Shown here: positions 27,781-38,395 of the stretch, one piece after another
Numbering within the stretch: the stretch's first letter is position 1
How the letters are laid out: every line of letters starts with the position of its first letter
NCBI RefSeq assembly: GCF_936928535.1
Contig: NZ_CAKZHY010000095.1
Coordinates: 124,001 to 188,000, forward strand
DNA: 64,000 nucleotides
Source of the DNA: an uncultured Bradyrhizobium sp.
Lineage (GTDB): Bacteria > Pseudomonadota > Alphaproteobacteria > Rhizobiales > Xanthobacteraceae
Reading direction: 5' to 3'
The notes under the pieces: model-generated
The model's input: only the letters and a program-made list of their open reading frames with translations
Databases searched by the model: none
What the model was told of the DNA's origin: nothing
Position numbers and translations under genes: made by a program

Positions 27781-28299
27781 TTGCGTAAAATCTGCTCTGT
27801 CATTGCTGCGATGATCTTCGTTGCGTCCGGGGGAATTGCTGTTGCGGACGGATCGGGCGATCCGACTGCCGTCAAACAGAATGAAACCGGCGAATGGCTC
27901 GATAAGGACGGCAATCCGACCTACAAGATCAACGGCGACAGCGTCGACTGGTACACCTACTCCGGATACCGCCGCTATCACTCGGATTGCCATGTCTGCC
28001 ACGGACCGGATGGCATGGGCTCGACCTATGCGCCCGCACTGAAGGATTCGCTCAAGACGATGAGCTATGCCGACTTTCTCGGCATCGTCGCCTCCGGCCG
28101 CAAGAACATCTCGACCGCTTCAGAGAACGTGATGCCGGCCTTCGGCGATAATCCGAACGTCGCCTGCTACATGGACGATCTCTACGTCTACCTGCGCGCC
28201 CGCTCCAACGACGCTTGGGGCCGTGCCCGTCCGGGCAAGCACGAGGACAAGAACGACGCCTATACCAAGAATGAAGACTCGTGCATGGGCAAGAAGTGA
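27781..28299 (+). CDS. xoxG: Cytochrome c, XoxF electron acceptor (XoxG)
   Basis: Follows xoxF; RYHSDCHVCHGPDGMGSTYAPALKDSL, NVMPAFGDNPNVACYMDDLYVYLRARSNDAWGRARPGKHEDK. Confidence 0.92.
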   Translation: MRKICSVIAAMIFVASGGIAVADGSGDPTAVKQNETGEWLDKDGNPTYKINGDSVDWYTYSGYRRYHSDCHVCHGPDGMGSTYAPALKDSLKTMSYADFLGIVASGRKNISTASENVMPAFGDNPNVACYMDDLYVYLRARSNDAWGRARPGKHEDKNDAYTKNEDSCMGKK

Positions 28300-28360
28300 A
28301 CGTTTGCAGCCGGCCTGAGACTTACGTCTTGGCATCCTGCGAGAATTTGAGGAGTTACCG

Positions 28361-29470
28361 ATGAAGACACGTGCCGCCGTGGCTTTCGAAGCCAAGAAGC
28401 CGCTGGAGATCGTCGAAGTCGATCTGGAAGGGCCGAAGGCCGGCGAAGTCCTGGTCGAGATCAAGGCGACGGGCATCTGCCACACCGACGCCTATACGCT
28501 CGACGGTTTCGACAGCGAAGGGATCTTCCCGTCGATCCTGGGCCACGAGGGCGCAGGTATCGTGCGCGAGATTGGCGCAGGCGTCAGCTCGGTGAAGCCG
28601 GGCGATCACGTCATTCCGCTCTACACGCCGGAATGCCGGCAGTGCAAAAGCTGCCTGAGCCAGAAGACCAATCTCTGCACCGCGATCCGCGCGACGCAAG
28701 GCAAGGGCGTGATGCCCGACGGCACCAGCCGCTTCTCCTACAAGGGCAAGCCGATTTACCACTATATGGGCTGCTCGACCTTCTCGAACTTCACGGTGCT
28801 GCCGGAGATCGCGGTGGCGAAGATCCGCGAGGATGCCCCCTTCGACAAGAGCTGCTACATCGGCTGCGGCGTCACCACCGGCGTCGGCGCCGTCGTCAAC
28901 ACCGCGAAGGTCACTCCCGGCTCCAACGTCGTCGTGTTTGGCCTTGGCGGTATCGGGCTGAACGTGATCCAGGGCGCCAAGATGGCTGGTGCCGACAAGA
29001 TCATCGGTGTCGACATCAACGACTCCAAGGAGGAATGGGGCCGCCGGTTCGGCATGACCGACTTCGTCAACCCCAAGAAGATCACCGGCGACATCGTCCC
29101 GCATCTCGTCACCCTGACCGACGGCGGTGCCGATTACACCTTCGACTGTACCGGCAACACCACAGTGATGCGTCAGGCGCTGGAAGCCTGCCATCGCGGC
29201 TGGGGCACCTCGATCATCATTGGCGTTGCCGAAGCCGGCAAGGAGATCGCCACCCGTCCGTTCCAGCTCGTCACCGGCCGCAATTGGCGCGGCACCGCCT
29301 TCGGCGGCGCCCGCGGCCGCACCGACGTGCCGAAGATCGTCGACTGGTACATGAACGGAAAGATCCAGATCGATCCGATGATCACCCACACGCTCAAGCT
29401 CGAAGACATCAACAAGGGCTTCGAGCTGATGCATGAGGGCAAATCGATTCGTTCAGTCGTCGTGTTCTAG
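28361..29470 (+). CDS. adhC: S-(hydroxymethyl)glutathione dehydrogenase / class III alcohol dehydrogenase
   Basis: [72 protein letters not shown], Zn-binding [16 protein letters not shown]. Confidence 0.97.
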   Translation: MKTRAAVAFEAKKPLEIVEVDLEGPKAGEVLVEIKATGICHTDAYTLDGFDSEGIFPSILGHEGAGIVREIGAGVSSVKPGDHVIPLYTPECRQCKSCLSQKTNLCTAIRATQGKGVMPDGTSRFSYKGKPIYHYMGCSTFSNFTVLPEIAVAKIREDAPFDKSCYIGCGVTTGVGAVVNTAKVTPGSNVVVFGLGGIGLNVIQGAKMAGADKIIGVDINDSKEEWGRRFGMTDFVNPKKITGDIVPHLVTLTDGGADYTFDCTGNTTVMRQALEACHRGWGTSIIIGVAEAGKEIATRPFQLVTGRNWRGTAFGGARGRTDVPKIVDWYMNGKIQIDPMITHTLKLEDINKGFELMHEGKSIRSVVVF

Positions 29471-29500
29471 CTCAAGCGTCACACCCAAGGAGGATCGGCC

Positions 29501-30064
29501 ATGACTGTTGCACTCCATCCATCGATCGATAACGGCCTCAAACAAGGTACCGGGCACTTTGCCGGCGGCACGCTCGCCTGCAAATGCAAGGACCATCAAG
29601 TCAAGGTCGGCATCAAGGGCGACGTGGCGCACAACCACGCCTGCGGCTGCACCAAGTGCTGGAAGCCGCAGGGAGCGACCTTCTCGGTCGTCGCCGTGGT
29701 GCCGCGCCAGAACGTTACCGTGCTCGAGAACGGCGACAAGCTCCAGATCGTCGACGCCTCTGCGGTGATCCAGCGGCACGCCTGCAAGGCCTGCGGCACC
29801 CACATGTACGGCCGCATCGAGAACAAGAACCATCCGTTCTATGGTCTCGATTTCATCCATCCCGAGCTGTTCCAGGAGCAGGGCTCGCAGGCGCCGCAAT
29901 TCGCCGCCTTCGTGTCCTCTGTCATCGAATCCGGCGTGAAGCCCGAGCAGATGGCCGGCATCCGATCGCGGCTGAAGGAAATCGGCCTCGAGCCCTATGA
30001 CTGCCTGTCACCGGCCCTCATGGATGCGATCGCGACCCACGTCGCGAAAGCCAAGGCTGCCTAA
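29501..30064 (+). CDS. gfa: S-(hydroxymethyl)glutathione synthase (formaldehyde-activating, GFA)
   Basis: [84 protein letters not shown]. Confidence 0.95.
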   Translation: MTVALHPSIDNGLKQGTGHFAGGTLACKCKDHQVKVGIKGDVAHNHACGCTKCWKPQGATFSVVAVVPRQNVTVLENGDKLQIVDASAVIQRHACKACGTHMYGRIENKNHPFYGLDFIHPELFQEQGSQAPQFAAFVSSVIESGVKPEQMAGIRSRLKEIGLEPYDCLSPALMDAIATHVAKAKAA

Positions 30065-30118
30065 CAAAGGCTGCCTAACAAAGGCCGCCTGACGAGGCTG
30101 CCGCACAAGGCCGCTTGA
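30050..30118. repeat. Degenerate tandem repeat (unit about aaggctgcctaaca) across the gfa stop codon
   Basis: aaggctgcctaacaaaggctgcctaacaaaggccgcctgacgaggctgccgcacaaggccgcttgac. Confidence 0.7.
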
Positions 30119-30731
30119 CGATGCCCCGTCCGCTCGCTGGTTCGCCAGCGAGCTGGATGGCTGCGGCTCTCGAATAATCGCGGCCATCTTGCCGCCTTTG
30201 CACTTTGCGCATGCGAGCGCGTTCCGCTCCCTCAGTCCTGGTCTTTGAATGACTGCGCAGTGCGCCCGCTTCCGCCGTGAAGTCAGCGCGCCCTGCGATT
30301 CTCCCTCCCTCGACTGAGGACGACTGCTTCGTCCGCCCAGTCCCTCTGGCGGACGAAGCTTTTTTCCCTGCGCCTTCGATTTTGTGATCGACCGTCGCGC
30401 GACGCCTTGCCGCGCCCTGCTTTTGACAAACCCCCGATGCAATCTTTTCACGTCGAGAACAGCTGACTAAGAACACTTGGCTGTGAACACCGATCCGAGG
30501 CGATTCCTGCTACGGTCGCGTCGTCACGATGCCGCGCGAGTTCAATCAAATAAGAACAAAACGGGAGGTATCGAACACATCCGGACATCACGAGTCGCAT
30601 TCCAGCTTCCTGCCGGGACCTGCCCGTGTGGGACGACGCGCCGGAATGCGATCACACGACGCGACGGACATTGCGCCGACGGAAATCGGCAATGTTGAAA
30701 TCAACAAGCTTATGAAGAGCGAGGGACGATC

Positions 30732-31184
30732 ATGATCAAGGTGAAGATCAACGGCCAGGAACAGAGCTGGGACGGCGACCCGGATCTCCCGCTACTCTGG
30801 TTCCTGCGCGACGAAGCCGGGCTGACCGGCACCAAATTCGGCTGCGGCCAGGCTCTGTGCGGTGCCTGCACCGTCATCGTCGACAAGGAGGCGGTGCGCT
30901 CCTGCATCACCTCGATCAACGATGTCGCGGGGCGCGAAATCACCACGATCGAGGGGCTGCATCCGGACGGAGATCATCCCGTCCAGAAGGCCTGGCGCCA
31001 GGTTAACGTTCCCCAATGCGGCTTCTGCCAAGCCGGCCAGATCATGCAGGCTGCTGCACTGCTGATGGACAATCCCAAGCCGTCACACGACCAGATCCGC
31101 GAGGCGATGTCCGGCAACATCTGCCGCTGCGGCTGCTATCAGCGCATCGAGAACGCCGTCCATCTCGCATCGACGGGAGTGTGA
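30732..31184 (+). CDS. Aldehyde/isoquinoline 1-oxidoreductase-type [2Fe-2S] small subunit
   Basis: [24 protein letters not shown] and [16 protein letters not shown]...[13 protein letters not shown] iron-sulfur motifs. Confidence 0.93.
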   Translation: MIKVKINGQEQSWDGDPDLPLLWFLRDEAGLTGTKFGCGQALCGACTVIVDKEAVRSCITSINDVAGREITTIEGLHPDGDHPVQKAWRQVNVPQCGFCQAGQIMQAAALLMDNPKPSHDQIREAMSGNICRCGCYQRIENAVHLASTGV

Positions 31185-31185
31185 C

Positions 31186-33498
31186 ATGAATTTCATCGAC
31201 AATCCCCGAAAGCTTCGTGGCTTCGAAAAGCACGTCAAGGTCGAGAGGGTCTCGCGTCGCAGCATCCTGAAGGGGCTCGGCGTCACCGGCGGCTTCGTGC
31301 TCGCCGCACCCGTGATGTCGCGCCCGGCCTTCGCCTATGAGACCGGCGCCGGCAAGATGCCGCACGGCGTCGTGGTCGATCCGCGCGTCTTCGTTGCAGT
31401 TGCGCCTGACGGCACCGTCACCATTGTCGCGCATCGCTCCGAGATGGGCACCGGCGTGCGAACCAGCCTCCCGCTGATCGTGGCCGAGGAGATGGAGGCC
31501 GACTGGTCCAAGGTCAAGGTGCAGCAGGCTCATGGCGACGAGGTCAAGTACGGCAATCAGGACACCGACGGTTCGCGCAGCACGCGGCACTATCTGATCC
31601 CGATGCGCCAGATTGGCGCCTCCGCTCGCACCATGCTGGAGCAGGCCGCGGCCAAGCGCTGGAACGTGCCGGCGACTGCAGTGAAGGCGGTCAATCACGA
31701 GGTCGTCCACAGCGCCAGCGGACGCAAGCTCGGCTTTGGCGAGCTCGCTGCCGACGCCGCCAAGGAATCGGTGCCCAGCATCGAAGGCCTCAAGCTGAAA
31801 GACCCGAAAGACTTCCGCTATCTCGGCAAAGGCCAGGTCAGCATCGTCGATCTCCACGACATCACCACCGGCAAGGCCCGCTACGGCGCAGACGTGCGCC
31901 TCCCGGGCATGAAATATGCCGTGATCGCGCGTCCGCCTGTGACCGGCGGCAAGGTCACCTCGTTCGATCCCGAGGCGGCGCTGAAAGTGCCCGGCGTCGA
32001 GAAGGTGATGAAGGTTCAGGGATGGCCGTGGCCGTCGAAGTTCCAGCCGCTCGGCGGCGTCGCGGTGATCGCGCGCAACACGGGCGCTGCGATCAAAGGC
32101 CGCGACGCGCTCAAGCTGGTCTGGGACGACGGCGCCAACGGCAAATACGACTCGGTCGCCTACCGCAAGGAGCTCGAAGAAGCCTCGCGCAAGCCGGGCC
32201 TGGTCGTGCGTCAGGAGGGCGACGCGGACGCTGTGCTGAAGACCGCCGCCAAGGTCGTCGTCGGCGAATATTACCTGCCCCACCTCGCCCATGTCAGCAT
32301 GGAGCCGCCGGTGGCGGTCGCCGACGTCAAGGGCGACAAGGCGGAGATCTGGGCGCCGGTGCAGAGTCCCGGTGGCACCCGTGAGGACGTTGCCAAGACA
32401 CTCGGCATTCCCGAGGGCAATGTCACCGTCAACGTGACGCTGCTCGGCGGCGGTTTCGGCCGCAAGTCGAAATGCGACTTTGCGCTCGAGGCCGCGCTGC
32501 TGTCGAAAGAGCTCGGCGTACCGGTGAAGGTGCAATGGACCCGTGAGGACGACATCCACCACGACTTCCTGCACACCGTCTCGGTGGAACGGATCGAGGC
32601 TGGCCTCGACAAGGACGGCAAGGTGGTCGCCTGGCGCCACCGCAGCGTGGCGCCGACCATCGCTTCGACCTTCGCGGCCGGTGCCAACCACGCGGCGGCG
32701 TTCGAGCTCGGCATGGGTCTCGTCGACATGCCGTTCGAGATCGCCAACATCTCCTGCGAGAACCCTGAGGCCGCGGCGTTCACCCGCATCGGCTGGTTCC
32801 GCTCGGTCTCGAACATCCCGCGCGCCTTCGCGGTGCAGTCGATGGTCGGCGAGATCGCGAATGCGACCGGGCGCGACCAGAAGGAGACGCTCCTTGCGTT
32901 GATTGGGAGTCCGCGCATCGTCAAGCCCAACGTGAAGGACCTCTGGAACTACGGCGAGCCCTATGACAGCTATCCGATCGACACCGCGCGCCTGCGCAAG
33001 GTGGTCGAGCTGGTCGCCGACAAGGGCGAATGGGGGCGGACGGTGCCAAAGGGCCACGGCCTCGGCATCGCCGTGCACCGCAGCTTCGTCAGCTATATCG
33101 CCACCATCGTCGAGGTCGCCGTGGACGAAAAGGGCAAGCTGACGGTGCCGCGGGTGGATACTGCGATCGACTGCGGCACCTATGTCAATCCAGAACGCAT
33201 CGCCTCGCAGATCGAGGGCGCCGCGATCATGGGCCTGAGCCTCGCCAAATATGGCGAGATCAGCTTCAAGGACGGCAAAGTGGAGCAGAAGAATTTTGAC
33301 GGCTTCCAGGTCGTCAGGATCGACGAAGCTCCCCTGGTGACGAACGTCCATATCGTGCCGCCCGCATCAGACACGCCGCCGAGCGGCGTCGGCGAGCCCG
33401 GCGTGCCTCCGTTCGCACCGGCGCTGATGAACGCGATCTTCGCCGCTACCGGCAAGCGCATCCGCGCGCTTCCGATCGGGAAGCAATTGGAGGCGTAG
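31186..33498 (+). CDS. Molybdopterin-binding aldehyde oxidoreductase large subunit (IorB-like), Tat-exported
   Basis: Tat motif [101 protein letters not shown]. Confidence 0.93.
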   Translation: MNFIDNPRKLRGFEKHVKVERVSRRSILKGLGVTGGFVLAAPVMSRPAFAYETGAGKMPHGVVVDPRVFVAVAPDGTVTIVAHRSEMGTGVRTSLPLIVAEEMEADWSKVKVQQAHGDEVKYGNQDTDGSRSTRHYLIPMRQIGASARTMLEQAAAKRWNVPATAVKAVNHEVVHSASGRKLGFGELAADAAKESVPSIEGLKLKDPKDFRYLGKGQVSIVDLHDITTGKARYGADVRLPGMKYAVIARPPVTGGKVTSFDPEAALKVPGVEKVMKVQGWPWPSKFQPLGGVAVIARNTGAAIKGRDALKLVWDDGANGKYDSVAYRKELEEASRKPGLVVRQEGDADAVLKTAAKVVVGEYYLPHLAHVSMEPPVAVADVKGDKAEIWAPVQSPGGTREDVAKTLGIPEGNVTVNVTLLGGGFGRKSKCDFALEAALLSKELGVPVKVQWTREDDIHHDFLHTVSVERIEAGLDKDGKVVAWRHRSVAPTIASTFAAGANHAAAFELGMGLVDMPFEIANISCENPEAAAFTRIGWFRSVSNIPRAFAVQSMVGEIANATGRDQKETLLALIGSPRIVKPNVKDLWNYGEPYDSYPIDTARLRKVVELVADKGEWGRTVPKGHGLGIAVHRSFVSYIATIVEVAVDEKGKLTVPRVDTAIDCGTYVNPERIASQIEGAAIMGLSLAKYGEISFKDGKVEQKNFDGFQVVRIDEAPLVTNVHIVPPASDTPPSGVGEPGVPPFAPALMNAIFAATGKRIRALPIGKQLEA

Positions 33499-33552
33499 CG
33501 GGAACATCCGGCGGCCTCGCGCCGTTTCCATCGATCTGACAGGAGCAGATCG

Positions 33553-33816
33553 ATGACCAACATTCCAAGGGCGCTCGCAGTCTCGCTACTGTCGAGCGCC
33601 TTTCTTTTGACCACTGCAACCGCATTCGCTCAGAGCACCACGACCACGCCGCCGACCACGGCGACGCGTCCCACAGCGCCGGACCAGAGCTCGCTCCCCA
33701 ACGCCACCGCCCCGCCTGCCACAACCACCCAGACCACCGGGCAGAGCAGCACCGATCCGAAGGTTCGGGAGATGAATCAGAAGGAGAAAGACAAGGTCGA
33801 TCGGCAGGGGAAGTAG
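33553..33816 (+). CDS. Small secreted Thr/Pro-rich hypothetical protein
   Basis: [50 protein letters not shown]... Confidence 0.55.
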   Translation: MTNIPRALAVSLLSSAFLLTTATAFAQSTTTTPPTTATRPTAPDQSSLPNATAPPATTTQTTGQSSTDPKVREMNQKEKDKVDRQGK

Positions 33817-33955
33817 GCTCGGCGTACTCGCACGATAGCTCCCGCCGTCATGGCCGGGCTTGATGAATTCGTGGCGACACGCAAAATGCGGCGGACGTTA
33901 CCGTCCGCCGCATTTGCCCCCTGTCGCTCCGCGTCTCTCGATCCGCCTGCGGAGC

Positions 33956-35680
33956 TTATTTCTTCAGCGCGAACACCCAGATCACGCCGCCTTGCGGCAC
34001 GTTGGACTCGATGCCGATATTGTTGGTCGCAAGCGCGTCCTGGATACGCTGCGCGTCGACGCCCCAGCCCGACTGGATCGCGACGTACTGCGTCCCGTCG
34101 ATTTCATAGGACATCGGCATGCCCATGATGCCGGAGTTGGTCTTCTGCTCCCAGAGCAGCTCGCCGGTCTTGGCGTTGAAGGCGCGGAAGTTGCGGTCGT
34201 TGGTGCCGCCGGCGAAGACGAGATCGCCTGCGGTTGCCGTCACCGATCCGAACATCTGCGACTTCGGGAAGTTGTGCTGCCACATCTTCTTGCCGGTCGC
34301 CGGATCCCAGGCCTGGAGTTCGCCGAAATGATCGGCGCCCGGCTTGGCCTTCAGGCCGATATCCTCCGGCTTGGTGCCGAGCCAGAGCTCGCCGGGCTTG
34401 AGCGGGATTTTCTCGCCGGTGAACCCGCCGCAGAAATTCTCGTTGGCAGGGACATAGACGAGGCCGGTCCTCTGGCTGTAGGCCGCCGACGGCCAGTCCT
34501 TGCCGCCCCACAATGACGGACAGAACTCGACGCGCTTGCCCACCGCAGGCTTGTGATCGGGATCGACGATCGGCTTGCCGTTCTCGTCGATGCCCTTCCA
34601 GACGTCGGTCGAGACGAACGGCCAGCCGGCGACGTAGTTGATCTTGGTCGGCGTGCGTTCGAGCACCCAGAAGATCGCATCGCGACCGGGATGGACCAGG
34701 CTCTTGATGTTGCGGCCGTCGCGCTGGAGGTCGATCAGCATCGGCGCGTCGACCTCGTCCCAGTCCCAGGAATCGTTCTGGTGATACTGGTGATAGGTCT
34801 TGATCTTGCCGTTGCCGGGATCGAGCGCGAGCACCGACGAGGTGTAAAGGTTGTCGCCGGGATGCATCTCGCCGGGCCACGGCGCGGCGTTGCCGACGCC
34901 CCAATAGATCGTCTTGGTATCCTTGTCATAGGTCCCGGTCATCCAGGCCGAGCCGCCGCCGTTCTTCCAGTCGTCGCCCTGCCAGGTGTCATGACCGGGC
35001 TCGCCCTCGCCGGGAATGGTGAAGGTCCGCCACAGCTCCTTGCCGTCCTTGGCATCGAAGGCCGCGACATAGCCGCGCACGCCGAACTCGCCACCGGAAC
35101 CGCCGACGATGACCTTGCCGTCGACGATCAGCGGCATCAGGGTCATGTACTGACCCTTCTTGTAATCCTGCACCTTGGTGTCCCACGCCACCTTGCCGGT
35201 CTTGGCGTCGAGTGCGACGACGTGATCGTCGGTTGTGGCGAGATAGAGCTTGTCCTCCCACAGGCCGACGCCGCGGCTGGTCGGATGCAGCTGGAACAGA
35301 TCGTCGGGGAGTTGCCGCTTGTAGCGCCAATATTCGTCGCCGGTCTTCGCATTCAGCGCGATCACCTGCCCCATCGGCGTTGCCACGAACATCACACCGT
35401 TGTTGACGATCGGCGGCGCCTCGTGGCCTTCGACGACGCCGGTGGCGAATGTCCAGACTGGCGTGAGATCCTTCACATTCGAGGTGTTGATCTGGTCGAG
35501 CGGGCTATAGCCCTGCCCGTCATAGGTGCGGCGGTAGAGCATCCAGTTGCCGGGTTCCGGATTCTCCAGGCGCTGCTGGGTGACAGGCGCGTAATTCTCG
35601 ATCGGGCCGGCGATTGCGGCGGTCGAAGCGACACACGTAAAGGCGACGAAGCCGGACAGCAGTAATTGCTTTCTGGTCAT
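33956..35680 (-). CDS. PQQ-dependent dehydrogenase with D-W-D lanthanide signature and no vicinal Cys pair
   Basis: MTRKQLLLSGFVAFTCVASTAAIAGPIENYAPVTQQRLENPEPGNWMLYRRTYDGQGYSPLDQINTSNV; NDSWDWDEVDAPML; FQLHPTSRGVGLWEDK where MDHs have CC..NRG; TNSGIMGMPMSYEIDGTQYVAIQSGWGVDA. Confidence 0.92.
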   Translation of the reverse strand: MTRKQLLLSGFVAFTCVASTAAIAGPIENYAPVTQQRLENPEPGNWMLYRRTYDGQGYSPLDQINTSNVKDLTPVWTFATGVVEGHEAPPIVNNGVMFVATPMGQVIALNAKTGDEYWRYKRQLPDDLFQLHPTSRGVGLWEDKLYLATTDDHVVALDAKTGKVAWDTKVQDYKKGQYMTLMPLIVDGKVIVGGSGGEFGVRGYVAAFDAKDGKELWRTFTIPGEGEPGHDTWQGDDWKNGGGSAWMTGTYDKDTKTIYWGVGNAAPWPGEMHPGDNLYTSSVLALDPGNGKIKTYHQYHQNDSWDWDEVDAPMLIDLQRDGRNIKSLVHPGRDAIFWVLERTPTKINYVAGWPFVSTDVWKGIDENGKPIVDPDHKPAVGKRVEFCPSLWGGKDWPSAAYSQRTGLVYVPANENFCGGFTGEKIPLKPGELWLGTKPEDIGLKAKPGADHFGELQAWDPATGKKMWQHNFPKSQMFGSVTATAGDLVFAGGTNDRNFRAFNAKTGELLWEQKTNSGIMGMPMSYEIDGTQYVAIQSGWGVDAQRIQDALATNNIGIESNVPQGGVIWVFALKK

Positions 35681-35795
35681 GGACGTTTCCCCTTTTCATC
35701 CGATTGAATTCTTGTTGTGAATTCTTGTCGTTCGTCCCGAAATCCGCCCCTCGGCGGATGCGGCCTCTCGTGACGCGGGCATATCCCGCCATCCA

Positions 35796-36440
35796 TCATC
35801 CCGGCTGCGCGCCACCTACCTTTCCGATGAAGCCACCCGCAACGCTGAGCGAGCCGTCAGCGAGCGCCAGCGGCAGCGCGGCGAGCCGCCGCGGCGCCGG
35901 GCCGAACACCACCTGCGCGCCTTCACGCGGGTCGTATTCGGAGTTGTGGCACATGCATTTGAACACATCCTTCTCGCCGACATCGCTCTTGACCCAGGCG
36001 GTGACAGGACAGCCTGCATGAGCACAGATTGCCGAATAAGCGAGGATGCCGTCGACGGCTCTGGCTTTGGTTTGCTCGTCGAGTTCGGCGGGATCGAGCT
36101 TGATGATCAGGAGTTCGTTGAGCCGCGAGGCGCTGCGGACCACCGAGCTCTTGGGATCCTGCGGCCAGGCATGAACCGGCGGTCCGCCGAGCCTCAGGTC
36201 AGCTGCCTTGATCAGCTTTCCTTCGCTGTCGCCTTCGGAGAAGACAAGGAGGTCGCCCTTTTGCGGCCGCTCGTCGGAGCCGGGTGCGTCCTCGCCCGCA
36301 CGCGCAACCGCGGAACAGCCGAGACAGGCAGTGGTGGCGAGCGCTCCGAGCAGCAGCGCTCGCCGCGTTTGCTCGGCGCAGGCGCATGTCTCAGCTTCGC
36401 GCGAGGATGACGATGCGATGTTGGATGATGCATTCGACAT
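35796..36440 (-). CDS. Rieske [2Fe-2S] protein with Tat signal
   Basis: Tat-like EQTRRALLLGALATTACLGCSAVARAG; cluster motifs CAHAGCPV ... CMCHNSEYDP. Confidence 0.9.
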   Translation of the reverse strand: MSNASSNIASSSSREAETCACAEQTRRALLLGALATTACLGCSAVARAGEDAPGSDERPQKGDLLVFSEGDSEGKLIKAADLRLGGPPVHAWPQDPKSSVVRSASRLNELLIIKLDPAELDEQTKARAVDGILAYSAICAHAGCPVTAWVKSDVGEKDVFKCMCHNSEYDPREGAQVVFGPAPRRLAALPLALADGSLSVAGGFIGKVGGAQPG

Positions 36441-36705
36441 GCATGCTAGCAGGCGCTGGAACTCTGCCGAAATGAAGGCGAAGAGTTGGCGCCGCAGTGC
36501 ATCAATATGGCTTTACTCGCTTTGATTGAACACGATTGCACGCATTCAAAAGCGTTTTTGCCATTTCAACGTCATGCCGCGCGATCGGCATGATGATTTT
36601 GCAGATCAGGTCGATGCTGCAGGAATTGGTGCGGCGCGTTGCTTGCAGCACGCCATGCAACCGTGAAGCGATTCAACTGCACGTTCTAAAGGCAGCTTTG
36701 CACGT

Positions 36706-37170
36706 TCAGGACCGCAGCACGTGTCTCGGCGATGCGATGCGGCCGGCGATGGTGGCGGACGCCATCTCGAAACTGTCGGCGATGCGACGCGCCCTGTCGA
36801 TGAAGAGGCTAGCCGCCGGCGGCGGGCAGACCTCGCGCGCGGTCCGTTCGAACAGGTCGAGCCAGCGGTCGAAATGATCGCCGGAGAGGCTGAGCGGCAT
36901 ATGCGCCCGCATCGGCGAGCCGTGGTAGCGGCCGCTCATCAGCACGACAGAGGACCAGAAGTCTTTCAGCTTGGCGAGGTGCTCGTCCCAATTCTGCACG
37001 ATCCCGAACACCGGCCCCAGCAACGCATCCTCACGCACACGTCCGTAGAAGCGGGTGACCAGTTCCCCGATCATTTCCTCGGTGATCCCGGTGCGCTCGA
37101 TCGCGTCCTGGGTCAGCAGGTTCCGCCGCGCGGCCGCCGCTTCGCGCTCGGCCTTCAGTCGATCCGACAT
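36706..37170 (-). CDS. Group 3 truncated haemoglobin-like protein
   Basis: EMIGELVTRFYGRVREDALLGPVFGIVQNWDEHLAKLKDFWSSVVLMSGRYHGSPMRAHMPLSLSGDHFDRWLDLFERTARE. Confidence 0.88.
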   Translation of the reverse strand: MSDRLKAEREAAAARRNLLTQDAIERTGITEEMIGELVTRFYGRVREDALLGPVFGIVQNWDEHLAKLKDFWSSVVLMSGRYHGSPMRAHMPLSLSGDHFDRWLDLFERTAREVCPPPAASLFIDRARRIADSFEMASATIAGRIASPRHVLRS

Positions 37171-37307
37171 GTCGCTTGTTTTCCGTCTTCGTTGTTCCCG
37201 CGAGCCGCCCGTTCGACATTGTCGAACCAATTGCGCCGACGTCTTTGTCGTAGCGCAAATTGCGGGATTGAGCGGCGGGCGTTTCGAGCCCGCCGCCCGC
37301 GCCGAGA

Positions 37308-38159
37308 TCAGGCGCCGTAGCTGTAAAAGCCCTGCCCGGTCTTGCGGCCGAGATGGCCGGCGTCGACCATTTCCTTGAGCAAGGGGGCCGGACGGTACTT
37401 AGGATCATTGAAGCCCTTATAAAAGACCTCCATCACCGACAGCATGGTGTCGAGCCCGACGAGGTCGGCGAGCGCCAGCGGCCCGATCGGGTGGTTGCAG
37501 CCGAGCTTCATGCCGGCGTCGATTTCTTCCGCGGTCGCGATGCCCTCCTGGAGCGCGAAGATCGCCTCGTTGATCATCGGGCACAGGATGCGGTTGACGG
37601 CGAAGCCGGGGCTGTTCTTGGCGGTGATTGCCACCTTGCCGACGCGCTGGGCGAAATCGAGCGCCTTGGCGTGGGTATCGTCGGAGGTCTGCAGGCCGCG
37701 GATGAGTTCCAGCAGCTGCATGACCGGAACAGGGTTGAAGAAGTGCATGCCGATGAAACGGTCAGGGCGATCGGTCGCCGCCGCAAGCTTGGTGATCGAG
37801 ATCGACGAGGTGTTGGTTGCAACCAGCGTGCGCGGCGACAGCGTGGCGCAGAGGTCCTTCAGGATCTTGACCTTCAGCTCCTCGTTCTCGGTCGCAGCCT
37901 CGATGACGAGATCGCAATCCGACAGCTTGGCGCGATCGGTGGTGCCGGTGATGCGCTTCAGCGCCGCCTCGCGGTCATCAGCCGAGATCTTCTCCTTCTT
38001 GACCAGGCGCTCGAGGCTGCCGCCGACGGTCGAGATGCCGCGGTTCACCGCTGCATCGGAGATGTCGACCATCACGACCGACAGCCCGGCCGCGGCGCAG
38101 ATCTGGGCGATGCCGTTGCCCATGGTCCCTGCTCCGATGATGCCAACGGTATTGATCAT
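37308..38159 (-). CDS. 3-hydroxybutyryl-CoA dehydrogenase
   Basis: [104 protein letters not shown]. Confidence 0.95.
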   Translation of the reverse strand: MINTVGIIGAGTMGNGIAQICAAAGLSVVMVDISDAAVNRGISTVGGSLERLVKKEKISADDREAALKRITGTTDRAKLSDCDLVIEAATENEELKVKILKDLCATLSPRTLVATNTSSISITKLAAATDRPDRFIGMHFFNPVPVMQLLELIRGLQTSDDTHAKALDFAQRVGKVAITAKNSPGFAVNRILCPMINEAIFALQEGIATAEEIDAGMKLGCNHPIGPLALADLVGLDTMLSVMEVFYKGFNDPKYRPAPLLKEMVDAGHLGRKTGQGFYSYGA

Positions 38160-38395
38160 GGAATGACGTCCTTCTCGTTGAGCGGGCCCCGCCTGAGCAG
38201 GCGTGCCCGGTTTTAACCCGAATTTCGAGCCGCGGGCCGCACGAGTGCTGCACCGCATCCAGGCTCTTCCTTAACGCATCCGTGGCGAGAATAAAGCCGC
38301 CTTTCCGCTGGCAAAGGGCATGATTTGGCGGTCTCGCGGCCCGATCGGCCCGAGTTTTGCGGCTCGACTCGCGCCCCGCAATTGCCGAGGGGCTC

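Noticed and set aside
31042-33351. 769-aa minus-strand ORF
   Set aside because: Shadow frame of the molybdopterin oxidoreductase genes, which have clear family motifs on the plus strand.
33840-33890. Another palindromic repeat copy (ccgtcatggccgggcttg)
   Set aside because: Only one arm is recognisable; no matching inverted arm nearby.
34553-35665. 370-aa plus-strand ORF
   Set aside because: Antisense shadow of the third PQQ dehydrogenase.
36473-36705. FNR/CRP box upstream of the Rieske or haemoglobin genes
   Set aside because: TTGATTGAACACG-like text does not form a convincing TTGAT-N4-ATCAA dyad.
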